A DNA stretch of 64,000 bases from Methylocaldum sp035627495 (lineage in GTDB: Bacteria; Pseudomonadota; Gammaproteobacteria; Methylococcales; Methylococcaceae), in the NCBI RefSeq assembly GCF_035627495.1, contig NZ_DASPLO010000195.1, positions 1 to 64,000 of the forward strand, read 5' to 3'. The position numbers and the translations under genes are program-made. This document shows, piece after piece, positions 53,916 through 62,484 of this stretch. Under the pieces are notes generated by a model, which saw only the letters and a program-made list of their open reading frames with translations, did not search any database and had not been told where the DNA came from. Position 1 is the first letter of the stretch, and each line of letters starts with the position of its first letter.

Positions 53916-54851
53916 TTACGCCGCTTTCGCCAACGCCCGCCGCTGCTCATCCAGGCCGTCCCAAAAAACCGCCACGCCATTGAGCATCTCGTTGCCGTAA
54001 CGGATGAAATCATCCTCGTCGATGTCGCGGGTGAAATAGAGTTCTTCCAGCTCTTCCTGGGTATGCTGGGCGTGCTGGGCTTCGAGGCGGTTGTGCCAGG
54101 TGAAGAAGGCTAGCGGCAAGGCCGAGCCCGTGCGCGCGTTGTAGCGGATCAAGCCGTCGATCAGTTCCTGCCAGAATCCGGCCGCCGCCCAATTTTCCAC
54201 GGCATAGCTGGCGGCCTGGGTGATGGCGTAGTTCTCGTTGCCATAAAGCCGGATCAGTTCGTCGCAGAAATGGAGGGTGGACGGGGTGCCGTGTTTGCGG
54301 CCGCCGAGATCCTGAAACCCGAGACCGAGTTCTCCGGCAATTCGCAGCAGCCACTCGAAATGGGCCGCGCGGAAATGGAATGCGCCGCCTTCCACCGTGC
54401 CTTCGGTGGAGACCAGTTCGGGATCGACGTCATGGTCGGGATTGCGGGTGGCGGACGTCTTCCGCCCGGCATTGAAGACGACGCCGATCTCGTTGGCGAG
54501 AATTTCCTTGGAGGCTCGCATGCCTTCGAGGGAATCGGCATTGATCATCTTCTGAAGCTGGGCCGCCAGAAACTGGTTCGAGAACACCGAAAATTGGACG
54601 ATGAATGCCCGGACTTGCTCGAACGTCTGCTCGCCCCGCTTGAACCAGGCGGTGTAGCGGTTGTCGGTGATAATCCGGTGCTTCAACAATTCGTCGTCGA
54701 TGCGCCGCTGAAAGGCGAGAAACCGTTGAGCCTTATCGACCGTGTACCCCATTCGATTTGCCGTAAGCGCTTCGAGCGTCGGGGCGGTCAGGCCCGAGAG
54801 ATGATGTTCCTCAGCATAGAGCTGAAGCTTGGGATTGGCGACAGCCATCAT
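53916..54851 (-). CDS. Heme-oxygenase-like diiron/redox family protein of unknown function
   Basis: 311 residues from ATGATG with AGGAGG 5-8 bp upstream. All-helical. It resembles the iron-containing redox enzyme family (CADD/PqqC-like, heme-oxygenase-like diiron oxidases). Candidate metal-ligand positions: LYAEEHHLSG near 10, ILANEIGVVFNAG near 115, AAHFEWLLRIAGELG near 160, and TWHNRLEAQHAQHTQEELEELYF near 255-278, with several E/H pairs. It has no signal peptide. It lies 72 bp after maiA on the same strand, so it may act on a tyrosine- or homogentisate-derived compound. Activity unknown; metal ligands not proven. Confidence 0.65.
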   Translation of the reverse strand: MMAVANPKLQLYAEEHHLSGLTAPTLEALTANRMGYTVDKAQRFLAFQRRIDDELLKHRIITDNRYTAWFKRGEQTFEQVRAFIVQFSVFSNQFLAAQLQKMINADSLEGMRASKEILANEIGVVFNAGRKTSATRNPDHDVDPELVSTEGTVEGGAFHFRAAHFEWLLRIAGELGLGFQDLGGRKHGTPSTLHFCDELIRLYGNENYAITQAASYAVENWAAAGFWQELIDGLIRYNARTGSALPLAFFTWHNRLEAQHAQHTQEELEELYFTRDIDEDDFIRYGNEMLNGVAVFWDGLDEQRRALAKAA

Positions 54852-54923
54852 GGAACCTCCTGATAGCGCAAGAACCAAAGTTATTTCTTTGACCCGCGAA
54901 GTAGTTCCGAAATTCTTTTAGGC

Positions 54924-55571
54924 TTAAGAGGCGTCCGCCTGCTGCTCCGGTGCCGCGTCGCGGAATGCGGCGAGCGCAAGGCAGTTTTCATCGATCGCGC
55001 GAATCTTCGGAAACCCGCTCAGATCGCAGCCGAATCGCCGGGCGTTGAACACCTGCGGCACGAGGCAGATGTCCGCGAGGGTCGGCGCATCGCCGAAGCA
55101 AAATCGGCCGCCGCTGTCGTGCCGGGTAAGCTGTTCCTCGAAGGCTTCGAACCCTTCCTCGATCCAATGCCGAATCCAGGCGGTCCGGGCCGGTTCGTCC
55201 TGACCCAGCACGTCCGCGAGATAGCGGGTGACCCGGAGATTGTTCAAGGGGTGGATATCGCAGGCGAGGATCTGGGCAAGGGCGCGGACATAAGCTCGCT
55301 CGTCGCGGCGCCTCGGCAGCAGCGGAGGCTCGGGATATTTTTCGTTCAGGTACTCGATGATCGCCAAAGATTGCGTGAACACCATTCCCTTGTCCACCAG
55401 CGTCGGCACCAACCCCTGCGGGTTGATTTCCCGGTATTCGGGACGGCGCTGTTCGCCCTTCGCGAGATGCACGAATCGCGGCTGGTAAGCCAGCCTCTTG
55501 AGATTCAAGGCGATGCGGACGCGGTAGGCGGCCGAGCTTCGGAAGTAGGTATACAGCTCTAAGGCTGCCAC
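54924..55571 (-). CDS. maiA: Maleylacetoacetate isomerase (zeta-class GST)
   Basis: 215 residues from a GTG at 55571 with AGGA upstream; it overlaps fahA by 13 bp. Zeta-GST motif: FRSSAAYRVRIALNLK near 9-24. The thioredoxin-fold glutathione site continues NPQGLVPTLVDKG near 50 and QSLAIIEYLNEKYP near 67. The helical domain has CDIHPLNNLRVTRYL near 101 and DICLVPQVFNARRFG near 167. It isomerises maleylacetoacetate to fumarylacetoacetate using glutathione. Confidence 0.93.
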   Translation of the reverse strand: MAALELYTYFRSSAAYRVRIALNLKRLAYQPRFVHLAKGEQRRPEYREINPQGLVPTLVDKGMVFTQSLAIIEYLNEKYPEPPLLPRRRDERAYVRALAQILACDIHPLNNLRVTRYLADVLGQDEPARTAWIRHWIEEGFEAFEEQLTRHDSGGRFCFGDAPTLADICLVPQVFNARRFGCDLSGFPKIRAIDENCLALAAFRDAAPEQQADAS

Positions 55572-56545
55572 GGCCGTACGTCCTGTTCGATGGCGCCGAA
55601 GACGGAACGCCCGTCCCGGTCGATCATCTCGATCCGCACCGTCTCGCCATGCCGGAGATAAGGCGTCCGGGCTTCGCCGGATTCGATCTGTTCGAGGACC
55701 CGCTTTTCGGCGATGCAGGAATAGCCCCGGCCTGTGTCCGCATTGCTGACGGTGCCCGAACCGACGATGGTGCCGGCGGGAAGGGGGCGGGTCTTGGCGG
55801 CGTGGGCGATCAGGGCGGGGAAGCCGAATTGCATGCCCTGGCCGGCATCGGGGTTGCCAACGAGAATGCCGCTCCGGTAGGTCAGCAGCGGAAGGTGGAT
55901 CTTGCCGCCATCCCAGGCGTCTTCCAGTTCGTCGGGCGTCACGGCGATCGGGGAGAATGCCGGACCCGGCTTGCCGTGCAGGAACCCGAAGCCCTTCGCG
56001 AGTTCCTGGGGAATCAGGTTGCGCAGCGAAACGTCGTTGACCAGCATCAGCAATTTGATATGCGACGCCGCCTCTTCGGGCGTCGTTCCCATGGGCACGT
56101 CGTCGGTGATCGCCGCTACTTCCGCCTCGAAATCCAGCCCCCAGCTTTCGTCCGCAAGCCGGATCGGGTCTCGGGAGCCAAGGAATGCCGCGGATCCACC
56201 CTGGTACATCAGGGGATCGGTGTACAGGCTCGGCGGCATGGGCGCTCCGCGTGCCTTTCGGACGCGCTCGACATGGGAAAGATAGGCGCTGCCGTCCAGC
56301 CATTGATAGGCGCGGGGCAGAGGGGAGGCCAGCTCGGTGGGCCTCAGGGAAAGCCCATCGAGCTCGCGCTGATTGAGGGCACGGTACGTGGTTTCCAGTG
56401 CGGGAGCGGCGTCGGCCCAGTTCTCCAGCGCCGATTGCAGCGTGGCGAAACCGGATTCCGAGGCAGGTAACGCCGTTTTCAGCTCCCGGTCGACGATCAC
56501 CAGAGTCCCGTCGCGGGCTCCGGATTTGAGTGACGCGAGTTTCAT
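55559..56545 (-). CDS. fahA: Fumarylacetoacetate hydrolase-family enzyme
   Basis: 328 residues. The ATG overlaps the hmgA stop (ATGA). FAH-fold motifs: WGLDFEAEVAAITDDVPMG near 136 (metal-binding E.E), LVNDVSLRNLIPQELAKGFGFLHGKPGPAFSPIAV in parts near 168-200, and GTIVGSGTVSNADTGRGYSCIAEKR near 260. It splits fumarylacetoacetate to fumarate and acetoacetate. It is the shorter bacterial type rather than the 420-residue animal type. The order hpd-hmgA-fahA-maiA makes the role firm. Confidence 0.92.
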   Translation of the reverse strand: MKLASLKSGARDGTLVIVDRELKTALPASESGFATLQSALENWADAAPALETTYRALNQRELDGLSLRPTELASPLPRAYQWLDGSAYLSHVERVRKARGAPMPPSLYTDPLMYQGGSAAFLGSRDPIRLADESWGLDFEAEVAAITDDVPMGTTPEEAASHIKLLMLVNDVSLRNLIPQELAKGFGFLHGKPGPAFSPIAVTPDELEDAWDGGKIHLPLLTYRSGILVGNPDAGQGMQFGFPALIAHAAKTRPLPAGTIVGSGTVSNADTGRGYSCIAEKRVLEQIESGEARTPYLRHGETVRIEMIDRDGRSVFGAIEQDVRPWQP

Positions 56546-57666
56546 GCGGATTTCCACGAATCCACGTAGCCCTCCCACTCGACCCCGCGGGGCAGGTCGG
56601 CCACTTCGAGCGCGTCGCGGGCGTCGATCATGACCGCCACCTCGTCGGTTTCGGTGCGGGACGCCGTTTTCGCCGCCTGAAGAGCCTTGGGATGGGGGCC
56701 GTGGGTGATCCCGCTGGGATGCAGGGTCATCATGCCCGGATGGATGTTGTCGCGGGAGAAAAACTGTCCGCGGTGATAGAAGATCACCTCGTCGTAGTCG
56801 TCGTTGTTGTGGTAGAACGGCACCCGGAGCACGCCCGGATCGCTCTCCAGCGGCCGCGGGCAGAACGTGCACACGACGAAGCGTTCGGTGGCGAAGGTGG
56901 TGTGGGCCGAAGGCGGGACATGATAGCGATGGCTCATCAGCGGCCGGATATCGCGCCAGTTGAGCCGGACCGGCATCAGCGTGCCTTGCCAGCCGACGGC
57001 ATCGAGCGGATTGAAAGGGTAGGTTATGGCGCTGAGCCGATCCCGCCGCTTTACGAGCACCCGCCAGGTCCGGTCCGACTGCTGGGCGAGAAAAGCCTCG
57101 TCGATTTTGGGCGTATCCAATACCGCCGGATCGAACACGGCGTGAGCGCCGACGATGCCTTTTTCGGGAAGCCGATAGGTGTTGTTGGACGCCTCGATCA
57201 GCAAGAAGACGGCCATGCGGGTAGTTTCGACGCGCCAGAGCGTGCCCCGCGGAATCACCAGATAGTCGCCTTCGGAAAAGGCGAGATGGCCGTAGTCGCA
57301 ATAAAGATGTCCGGAGCCCTCGTGGACGAACAGCAATTCGTCGCCGTCGCCGTTCCGGACCAGATGGTCCATGGCGGAATAGGTATGCCAGACCCGAAGC
57401 TTGACGTGCAGATTGCCTAGTACCGGCGTGGCGTCCCACGGCGAGACGCTGGTTCCGGTGAGTTGATTCGTGTCGAAGGCGCGCGGCCTGAGGAAGCCTT
57501 CGACACTGATCCACCCGGTCGGCGGATGGCGATGGAGCATTTGGGTGGAAGGACCGTAAAAGCCTTCCCGTCCCAGCTCCCGTTCGAAAGTGCCCTCGGG
57601 CAGATCCGCGTGAGCCTGGCGGGCGGCGACGCCCTCGACCCTCGGCAGGGAAATCCAGCGCAACAT
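56542..57666 (-). CDS. hmgA: Homogentisate 1,2-dioxygenase
   Basis: 374 residues. The start shares one base with the hpd stop. This cupin iron enzyme opens homogentisate to maleylacetoacetate. Motifs: GDELLFVHEGSGHLYCDYGHLAFSEGDYLVIPRGTLWRVE in parts near 108-147, and FYHNNDDYDEVIFYHRGQFFSRDNIHPGMMTLHPSGITHGPHP in parts near 283-325, which holds the iron ligands. It is shorter than the 430-445-residue classic form, matching the compact bacterial variant. Confidence 0.92.
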   Translation of the reverse strand: MLRWISLPRVEGVAARQAHADLPEGTFERELGREGFYGPSTQMLHRHPPTGWISVEGFLRPRAFDTNQLTGTSVSPWDATPVLGNLHVKLRVWHTYSAMDHLVRNGDGDELLFVHEGSGHLYCDYGHLAFSEGDYLVIPRGTLWRVETTRMAVFLLIEASNNTYRLPEKGIVGAHAVFDPAVLDTPKIDEAFLAQQSDRTWRVLVKRRDRLSAITYPFNPLDAVGWQGTLMPVRLNWRDIRPLMSHRYHVPPSAHTTFATERFVVCTFCPRPLESDPGVLRVPFYHNNDDYDEVIFYHRGQFFSRDNIHPGMMTLHPSGITHGPHPKALQAAKTASRTETDEVAVMIDARDALEVADLPRGVEWEGYVDSWKSA

Positions 57667-58754
57667 CAGATTACTCCCCGTTTCATCTGGTCGTTTTCGA
57701 TCGCCTCGAACAGCGCCTGGAAATTACCCTCGCCAAAGCCCTCGTTGCCCTTCCTTTGAATGATTTCGAAGAAAATCGGGCCGATTACGGTCTCGGTGAA
57801 GATTTGCAGAAGCAGGCCCGTTCCCTTTCTTTCCCTTTGATCTTGAGGGGACGTGTGCGGGCTGGGAATGCCGTCGATCAGGATACGGTTCCGCCGCAGG
57901 CGTTCGATATCCTCCCCGTGGCCCGGAACGCGGGACTCCACCCGCTCGTAATAGGTATCGGGCACATCCATGAAGCGGACGCCGTTGTCGCGGAGCCGCT
58001 CGACGGTCGCGTAGATGTCGTCCGTGGCCAGCGCAATGTGCTGAATGCCCTCGCCGTGATAGAGCTTGAGATACTCCTGAATCTGCGACTTGGGGTCGGA
58101 GGGCTCGTTGATGGGAATGCGGATTTTGCCGCAAGGACTCGCCATCGCCCGCGATTTCAACCCCGTCGCCTTGCCGTGGATATCGAAATAGCGGATTTCC
58201 TTGAAGCTGAAAATGCGCTCGTAGAAATTGGCCCATTCGTCCATATGGCCTTTGCGCACGTTATGGGTCAAATGATCGATGCGGGTGAGCCCGACCCCAA
58301 AAGGCTCTGCCGGCTCGTTCTCGACCGGGATGAAGTCCACATCGTAGATCGAACGGTCTCCGTAGCGGTCGACGAGATAGATCAAACTCCGCCCGATCCC
58401 CCGGATCGCCGGAATATTGAGCTCCATCGGCCCGGCTTCGCTGGGGGAGGGTTTGGCACCCAGTTCGAGCGCCCGCCGATAGGCCGCGGTGGCGTCTTCG
58501 ACCCGGATCGCAAACGCGCAAATCGAGGATCCGTGGCGTTTGGCGAAGCGGTGCGCGAAGCTCCGGGGCTCGTGATTGATGACGAAATTGATTTCGCCCT
58601 GCCGATAGAGCACCACGTCCTTGGACCGGTGGCGGGCCACGGCCTCAAATCCCATCTGGCGGAAAAGCTTCGCCAGGGCTTGGGTGTCGGGGGCGGCGTA
58701 TTCGATGAATTCAAATCCATCGGTCCTTATGGGGCGGACATTTTCGGTGATCAT
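57666..58754 (-). CDS. hpd: 4-hydroxyphenylpyruvate dioxygenase
   Basis: 362 residues from the ATG at 58754. The enzyme converts 4-hydroxyphenylpyruvate to homogentisate. Iron ligands: IDHLTHNV near 160, GEGIQHIALATDDI near 240, and LLLQIFTETVIGPIFFEIIQRKGNEGFGEGNFQALFEAIE in parts near 310-350 with the final Glu. First gene of the tyrosine degradation operon. Its first 50 bp and promoter region are copied in decayed form at 60942-61067. Confidence 0.95.
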   Translation of the reverse strand: MITENVRPIRTDGFEFIEYAAPDTQALAKLFRQMGFEAVARHRSKDVVLYRQGEINFVINHEPRSFAHRFAKRHGSSICAFAIRVEDATAAYRRALELGAKPSPSEAGPMELNIPAIRGIGRSLIYLVDRYGDRSIYDVDFIPVENEPAEPFGVGLTRIDHLTHNVRKGHMDEWANFYERIFSFKEIRYFDIHGKATGLKSRAMASPCGKIRIPINEPSDPKSQIQEYLKLYHGEGIQHIALATDDIYATVERLRDNGVRFMDVPDTYYERVESRVPGHGEDIERLRRNRILIDGIPSPHTSPQDQRERKGTGLLLQIFTETVIGPIFFEIIQRKGNEGFGEGNFQALFEAIENDQMKRGVI

Positions 58755-58975
58755 GTTGGATACCCCAGTGGCGGATCTTTTTAGATTCTTTATTCCAGTA
58801 AGACCCGTTTCACTGTGCAAAGATTCCCTCGGCCCGGTTGCGATAATCCCGGCGAGCTATTTTTACGCGCTGGCGGATGAGGGGATCGGAGTCGCCCTTC
58901 GTTTGTCGAACAAAAGGACCGTCGGACGTTTTTTGCGGCGGATGATCATAGTTACCGGCTTCAAGGAGGTGTTGT

Positions 58976-59203
58976 TTGCGTAACAAATCCACCGAAAGCA
59001 AAAAGAATGTCGGCATCGAGGAGCACAGGGATCGATCGATTCCAGTTCAATGGCTCGGGCATCGCCTGATGGAAAAGAGCACTTGGAGCGGTGTCAGCTT
59101 GGTCGTGATCTGCGTCCTGGTTCTCTTGGGCCTGCCCATCGTCAAAACCGTGGCCTGGATTGGTCTGTTGTACGGGCTGTACTCGATATTTTCGTCGGAT
59201 TAG
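58976..59203 (+). CDS. Small membrane protein, unknown
   Basis: 75 residues from a TTG preceded by a strong AAGGAGG about 6 bp upstream. The first 35 residues are charged. The rest (SGVSLVVICVLVLLGLPIVKTVAWIGLLYGLYSIF) forms one or two membrane spans. No family recognised. The ribosome site is the main reason to believe the gene. A hairpin follows at 59242-59268. Confidence 0.5.
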   Translation: MRNKSTESKKNVGIEEHRDRSIPVQWLGHRLMEKSTWSGVSLVVICVLVLLGLPIVKTVAWIGLLYGLYSIFSSD

Positions 59204-59241
59204 AGCACTCGACGAAGCTCTTCGTCCTTGATAACCGCTGA

Positions 59242-59268
59242 GAAACAGGCGGCAGCGTCGCCTGTTTC
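59242..59268 (+). terminator. Hairpin downstream of the small membrane gene
   Basis: A perfect 10-bp stem GAAACAGGCG/CGCCTGTTTC with a 7-nt loop. No T-run follows, so it may be a weak or Rho-assisted stop. A second hairpin (GACGAAG/CTTCGTC) stands just upstream at 59210-59225. Confidence 0.45.
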
Positions 59269-59368
59269 GGCCGGAGCAAGGGGAATAAATGCCGAAAGTT
59301 CTAGGTCCCTAGTGATGCTTATCCACGCTGCGTATTGTTAGAAATTCGGGCTAGCGTCCGGAGGCTTT

Positions 59369-60517
59369 ATGGATTTACCGGCAAATGATTACCCGGCCGG
59401 GCTCTTGGGCATTCAAGAGCCGCCGTGTCTTTCGCTGTATCAGCCGACGCATCGGCATCACCCGGATAACCAGCAAGACCCGATCCGGTTTCGGAACCTT
59501 GTGAAGACACTGGAAGAATCGTTGTGGCGGGCCTATCCGGAAGAGCAAGTCCAGCCGCTTATCGAATCGTTCCTGGCCTTGGCCGGCGATCGCGGCTTCT
59601 GGAATCACACGCTGGACGGACTGGCCGTGCTGGCAGCTCCCGGCCTGTTCCGGGTCTATCGACTCCAGCGGCCGGTTCCCGAATTGGCGGTCGTGGCCGA
59701 CAGCTTCCATACCAAACCCCTGCTGCGCATCCTCCAGTCGGCCGACCGCTACCAGGTCCTCGGCCTGAACCGGCGGGAGGTCAAGCTCTTCGAGGGAAAC
59801 CGCGACGCCTTGGACGAAATCGAATTGGCCCCGGAGGTTCCAAGAACCATTACCGAGGCGCTCGGCGAGGAATTGACCGAACCGCATCTGACCATCTCCA
59901 CCTATGGCTCGGGCCCCACGGGACCGGCAATGCACCATGGACAGGGCGCGAAAAAGGACGAGGTGGACCTCGATGCCGAGCGGTTCTTCCGCGCGGTCGA
60001 CCGCGCCGTGCTGGAGCACCATTCGCGGCCTTCGGGCTTGCCCTTGCTGCTGGCGGCGTTGCCGGAACATCATCATCTTTTCCGCCAGGTCAGCCACAAC
60101 CCGTTCCTGCTGGCGGAAGGCATCGATATCCATCCGGACGCGGTGTCCGCCGACGCGCTGCGCGAACGGGCCTGGCGGACGGTCGAGCCTTATTATTTGG
60201 CACGGCTGACCGAGTTGGTGGAGACATTCGGCGCGGCGAAAGCCAAGGGCCTAGGCGCCGACGATCCGGCGCAGGTCGCTGGAGCGGCCGTAGCCGGGCG
60301 GGTCGCGACGCTGCTGATCGATGCCGACTGCGAGGTTCCCGGCCGAATCGATCCCGCGACCGGCCGGGTTGAGTTCGGCAATTTGGCCCATCCCGAGGTC
60401 GATGACCTGCTCGATGATCTGGCGGAATGGGTCCTGAAGACCGGCGGTCAGGTCGTCGTCGTCCCCGCCGAACGGATGCCCACCGAGACGGGGGTTGCCG
60501 CAATCTACCGCTATTGA
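59369..60517 (+). CDS. BaeRF-type (archaeo-eukaryotic release factor-like) protein
   Basis: 382 residues with GGAGG 5 bp before the ATG. The plan follows bacterial archaeo-eukaryotic release factor (BaeRF family 7-like) proteins. An N-terminal segment has CLSLYQPTHRHHPDNQQDPIRFRNLVK near 20-46, then DGLAVLAAPGLFRVYRLQRPVPELAVVADSFHTKPLLRIL in parts near 83-122. The C-terminal L7Ae-like half has GRVATLLIDADCEVPGRIDPATG near 311 and GGQVVVVPAERMPTETGVAAIYRY at the end. These are thought to act on ribosomes. The gene precedes a ribosome hibernation factor by 47 bp, which supports that. Confidence 0.78.
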   Translation: MDLPANDYPAGLLGIQEPPCLSLYQPTHRHHPDNQQDPIRFRNLVKTLEESLWRAYPEEQVQPLIESFLALAGDRGFWNHTLDGLAVLAAPGLFRVYRLQRPVPELAVVADSFHTKPLLRILQSADRYQVLGLNRREVKLFEGNRDALDEIELAPEVPRTITEALGEELTEPHLTISTYGSGPTGPAMHHGQGAKKDEVDLDAERFFRAVDRAVLEHHSRPSGLPLLLAALPEHHHLFRQVSHNPFLLAEGIDIHPDAVSADALRERAWRTVEPYYLARLTELVETFGAAKAKGLGADDPAQVAGAAVAGRVATLLIDADCEVPGRIDPATGRVEFGNLAHPEVDDLLDDLAEWVLKTGGQVVVVPAERMPTETGVAAIYRY

Positions 60518-60564
60518 GACCGGACCGGATCGTTCCCCGACAGCCATGGCAAAAGGACGCTTCC

Positions 60565-60915
60565 ATGCAGATTCAGTTCAACACCGACAGCAACATCGAA
60601 GGCCGCGATGAACTGGCCCGCTGGGTTGAAGACGCGACGGCGAAGGCTTTGGGCCATTTCGGCGACAGGATTACCCGGCTGGAAGTCCACCTCAGCGATA
60701 TAAACGCTCACAAGAGCGGCCAAGACGACATACGCTGCCTGCTCGAGGCTCGCCCTGCGAGACGGAAACCGGTAGCGGTCAGCCACCGGGCGGGAACCAT
60801 TGAACAGGCGGTCAACGGTGCTACGGAAAAGCTGAAGAGAGCGCTGGATTCCACCTTCAGCCGATTGGGCAGCCGCCAGCGAACAGCGACTTTCTCCGAC
60901 GATTCCGGCGAATAA
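60565..60915 (+). CDS. Ribosome hibernation promoting factor/RaiA family protein
   Basis: 116 residues with AAGGA 8 bp before the ATG. It follows the S30EA/HPF N-terminal domain: QIQFNTDSNIEGRDELARWVEDATAKALGHFGDRITRLEVHLSDIN in parts near 2-50, and IEQAVNGATEKLKRALDSTFSRLGSR near 80-105. It is the short form without the C-terminal dimerisation domain. It binds the 30S decoding centre in stationary phase. Probably one transcript with the BaeRF-like gene. Confidence 0.85.
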   Translation: MQIQFNTDSNIEGRDELARWVEDATAKALGHFGDRITRLEVHLSDINAHKSGQDDIRCLLEARPARRKPVAVSHRAGTIEQAVNGATEKLKRALDSTFSRLGSRQRTATFSDDSGE

Positions 60916-60941
60916 TTCGCCCCGAACTTCACGCTTGCATG

Positions 60942-61067
60942 TTCGATGAATTCGAACCTGCCAATCGTTATGGGGCGGACATTTTCGGTGGTTATGTGAA
61001 AAACCTCAGTGGCGGATCTTCTTAGGTTCTTTGATCCATACGACCTCCTTGGTCGTGCAAGGATTCC
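60942..61067 (-). pseudogene. Decayed duplicate of the hpd promoter and 5' end
   Basis: This stretch aligns with 58701-58827 (minus strand) over its whole length. The hpd start MITENVRPIRTDGFEFIEY corresponds here to ITTENVRPITIGRFEFIEH, with the ATG lost. The non-coding upstream part (AAGATCCGCCACTG) is also kept. The frame runs on into unrelated sequence. It is a partial duplication, separated from hpd by three plus-strand genes. Confidence 0.85.
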
Positions 61068-61190
61068 AATGGCTCGACGAGTCGGTCGCGCGGCCTCTTC
61101 CAAATCAATGTCCGGCATCTTTTAGCGCCCGTTCGGATTCGGGGTAGTTCCACCGAATTGAAGACGGGTGGCAAGAACGGTTGTCAACGA

Positions 61191-61210
61191 AAATGATAAT
61201 GGATATCATT
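61191..61210 (+). promoter_or_regulatory. Fur box upstream of hemP
   Basis: AATGATAATGGATATCATT is a near-palindrome matching the Fur consensus GATAATGATAATCATTATC in its core. It lies about 50 bp before the hemP start, so iron-replete Fur would repress hemP and possibly the tonB genes. Confidence 0.8.
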
Positions 61211-61261
61211 TGCAACATGGTGATGTACCGTCCCCCCCGTTGTGAGACATGAGGAAAAAGT

Positions 61262-61450
61262 ATGAGCCCTAACAACCGAGTTGAAACCGATCACCCGCAT
61301 CGTCGGGGTGATGAGGGACCCGTTCGTTCGAAGCGCAGAGTCACGAGCGTGGAGTTGTTGGGCTCCGCCCGTGAAATCGTGATCGAACATGGCGGAGACG
61401 AATACCGCCTGCGCATAACCAGCAACGACAAACTTATTCTGACGAAATAG
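61262..61450 (+). CDS. hemP: Hemin uptake protein HemP
   Basis: 62 residues. The HemP signature is complete: RVTSVELLGSAREIVIEHGGDEYRLRITSNDKLILTK at the C-terminus (in parts). GAGGAAAA precedes the ATG. HemP proteins are Fur-controlled and lie beside heme/iron uptake genes. In some bacteria they act as activators of the heme receptor operon. The tonB-exbB-exbD-receptor genes follow. Confidence 0.92.
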   Translation: MSPNNRVETDHPHRRGDEGPVRSKRRVTSVELLGSAREIVIEHGGDEYRLRITSNDKLILTK

Positions 61451-61751
61451 TTTCCGTTCGCGCCCGTAGGGGTGCGTAGAAGCTGTTTAAAACGTCGCGA
61501 GCCCCTTGGGATGGGTTGAGTAGGAATCGGAAATGGACAGGCGCAGCAGTTTTTCAACAGTTTCTTAGAGGGTGTTGTGTGCGAAGCGTCGCGAGCGGCC
61601 CGAGAGCAAGGAAACCGAGCACCGCGCGACGCCGTCATCGGGCCGCGCAATAGCTTCCCACACACCTTTGTAGCCAGCCACCCAGCCTCACGGCACAGGT
61701 AGCCAGCCAGACATCTTGGTTTAGTTACGCTTTTGTTGGTGAGGCAGCATT
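61451..61751. other. Intergenic region between hemP and tonB with a duplicated leader motif
   Basis: About 300 bp without a gene. It contains AGCCACCCAGCC at 61676-61687 and CAGGTAGCCAGC at 61696-61707. The same two strings recur in the same order at 63671-63682 and 63693-63704 before the TonB-dependent receptor. Both copies are followed by an AGTTAC string shortly before the gene start. Confidence 0.6.
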
Positions 61752-62480
61752 ATGGGGGCAGCCGCTTATCCGCCGGGCCGATTTTCGTCCGGCATTCTGC
61801 AAGTCGATCGGTATTGGGGAATCCGTGCCGCGGGCATAGTGGGGGCCGTCCTGGTCCATGCCGCGATGCTTCCGATGCTAATCGAGGGCGAGTCGGTGCC
61901 GGCGGCGCAGAGTCCACAGGCGGCGCCGGTGATGGTCGATCTGATCTCGACGGCGCAACCGCGAACCGATGCGCCCCAGGCCGTACCGAAACCGGCGGAG
62001 CCGATCAAACCTAAGGCCGAAAAAACGCTCAAACCGAAAGCGAAACCGAAGCAGGCCCAACGGCCAGTCAAGCGTTCGCCGATTCTGTCGACGCCCAGCG
62101 AAGCAGCCGTGCAGCGGGCAACTGCTGAACAAGCACTGTCTCCACATCAAGTTCCGACCGAAACGGCGCCAGCCCCGGTGCCGCCGCCAGCCCCGGTCAT
62201 TCCGCCGCGCTTCAACGCGAACTATCTCCGGAATCCGCCGCCGGCCTATCCCGTCCTTTCCCGCCGTCAGAGGGAGCAGGGCAAAGTGGTGCTCCGCGTT
62301 CTGGTGAGCGCCGGCGGCGGTGCCGAACGGGTCGATATCCGCACCTCCAGCGGATTCGACCGGCTCGATGCCGCCGCCCTCGAGGCCGTCAAGCAGTGGA
62401 AATTCGTTCCCGCCCGCCAGGGCGATCAGCCCGTGCCGGCGTGGGTGTTGGTCCCGATTTCATTCTCACTCGAAGGATAA
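61752..62480 (+). CDS. tonB: TonB family energy transducer
   Basis: 242 residues with GAGG 8 bp upstream. It has an N-terminal anchor (GIRAAGIVGAVLVHAAMLPMLI near 29-50), then a Pro/Lys-rich linker (residues 80-150: PKPAEPIKPKAEKTLKPKAKPK in parts) that spans the periplasm. The C-terminal TonB domain has NPPPAYPVLSRRQREQGKVVLRVLVSAGG near 162-190 and GFDRLDAAALEAVKQWKFVPARQGD near 203. It passes inner-membrane energy to the receptor encoded downstream. Confidence 0.93.
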   Translation: MGAAAYPPGRFSSGILQVDRYWGIRAAGIVGAVLVHAAMLPMLIEGESVPAAQSPQAAPVMVDLISTAQPRTDAPQAVPKPAEPIKPKAEKTLKPKAKPKQAQRPVKRSPILSTPSEAAVQRATAEQALSPHQVPTETAPAPVPPPAPVIPPRFNANYLRNPPPAYPVLSRRQREQGKVVLRVLVSAGGGAERVDIRTSSGFDRLDAAALEAVKQWKFVPARQGDQPVPAWVLVPISFSLEG

Positions 62481-62484
62481 TCCT

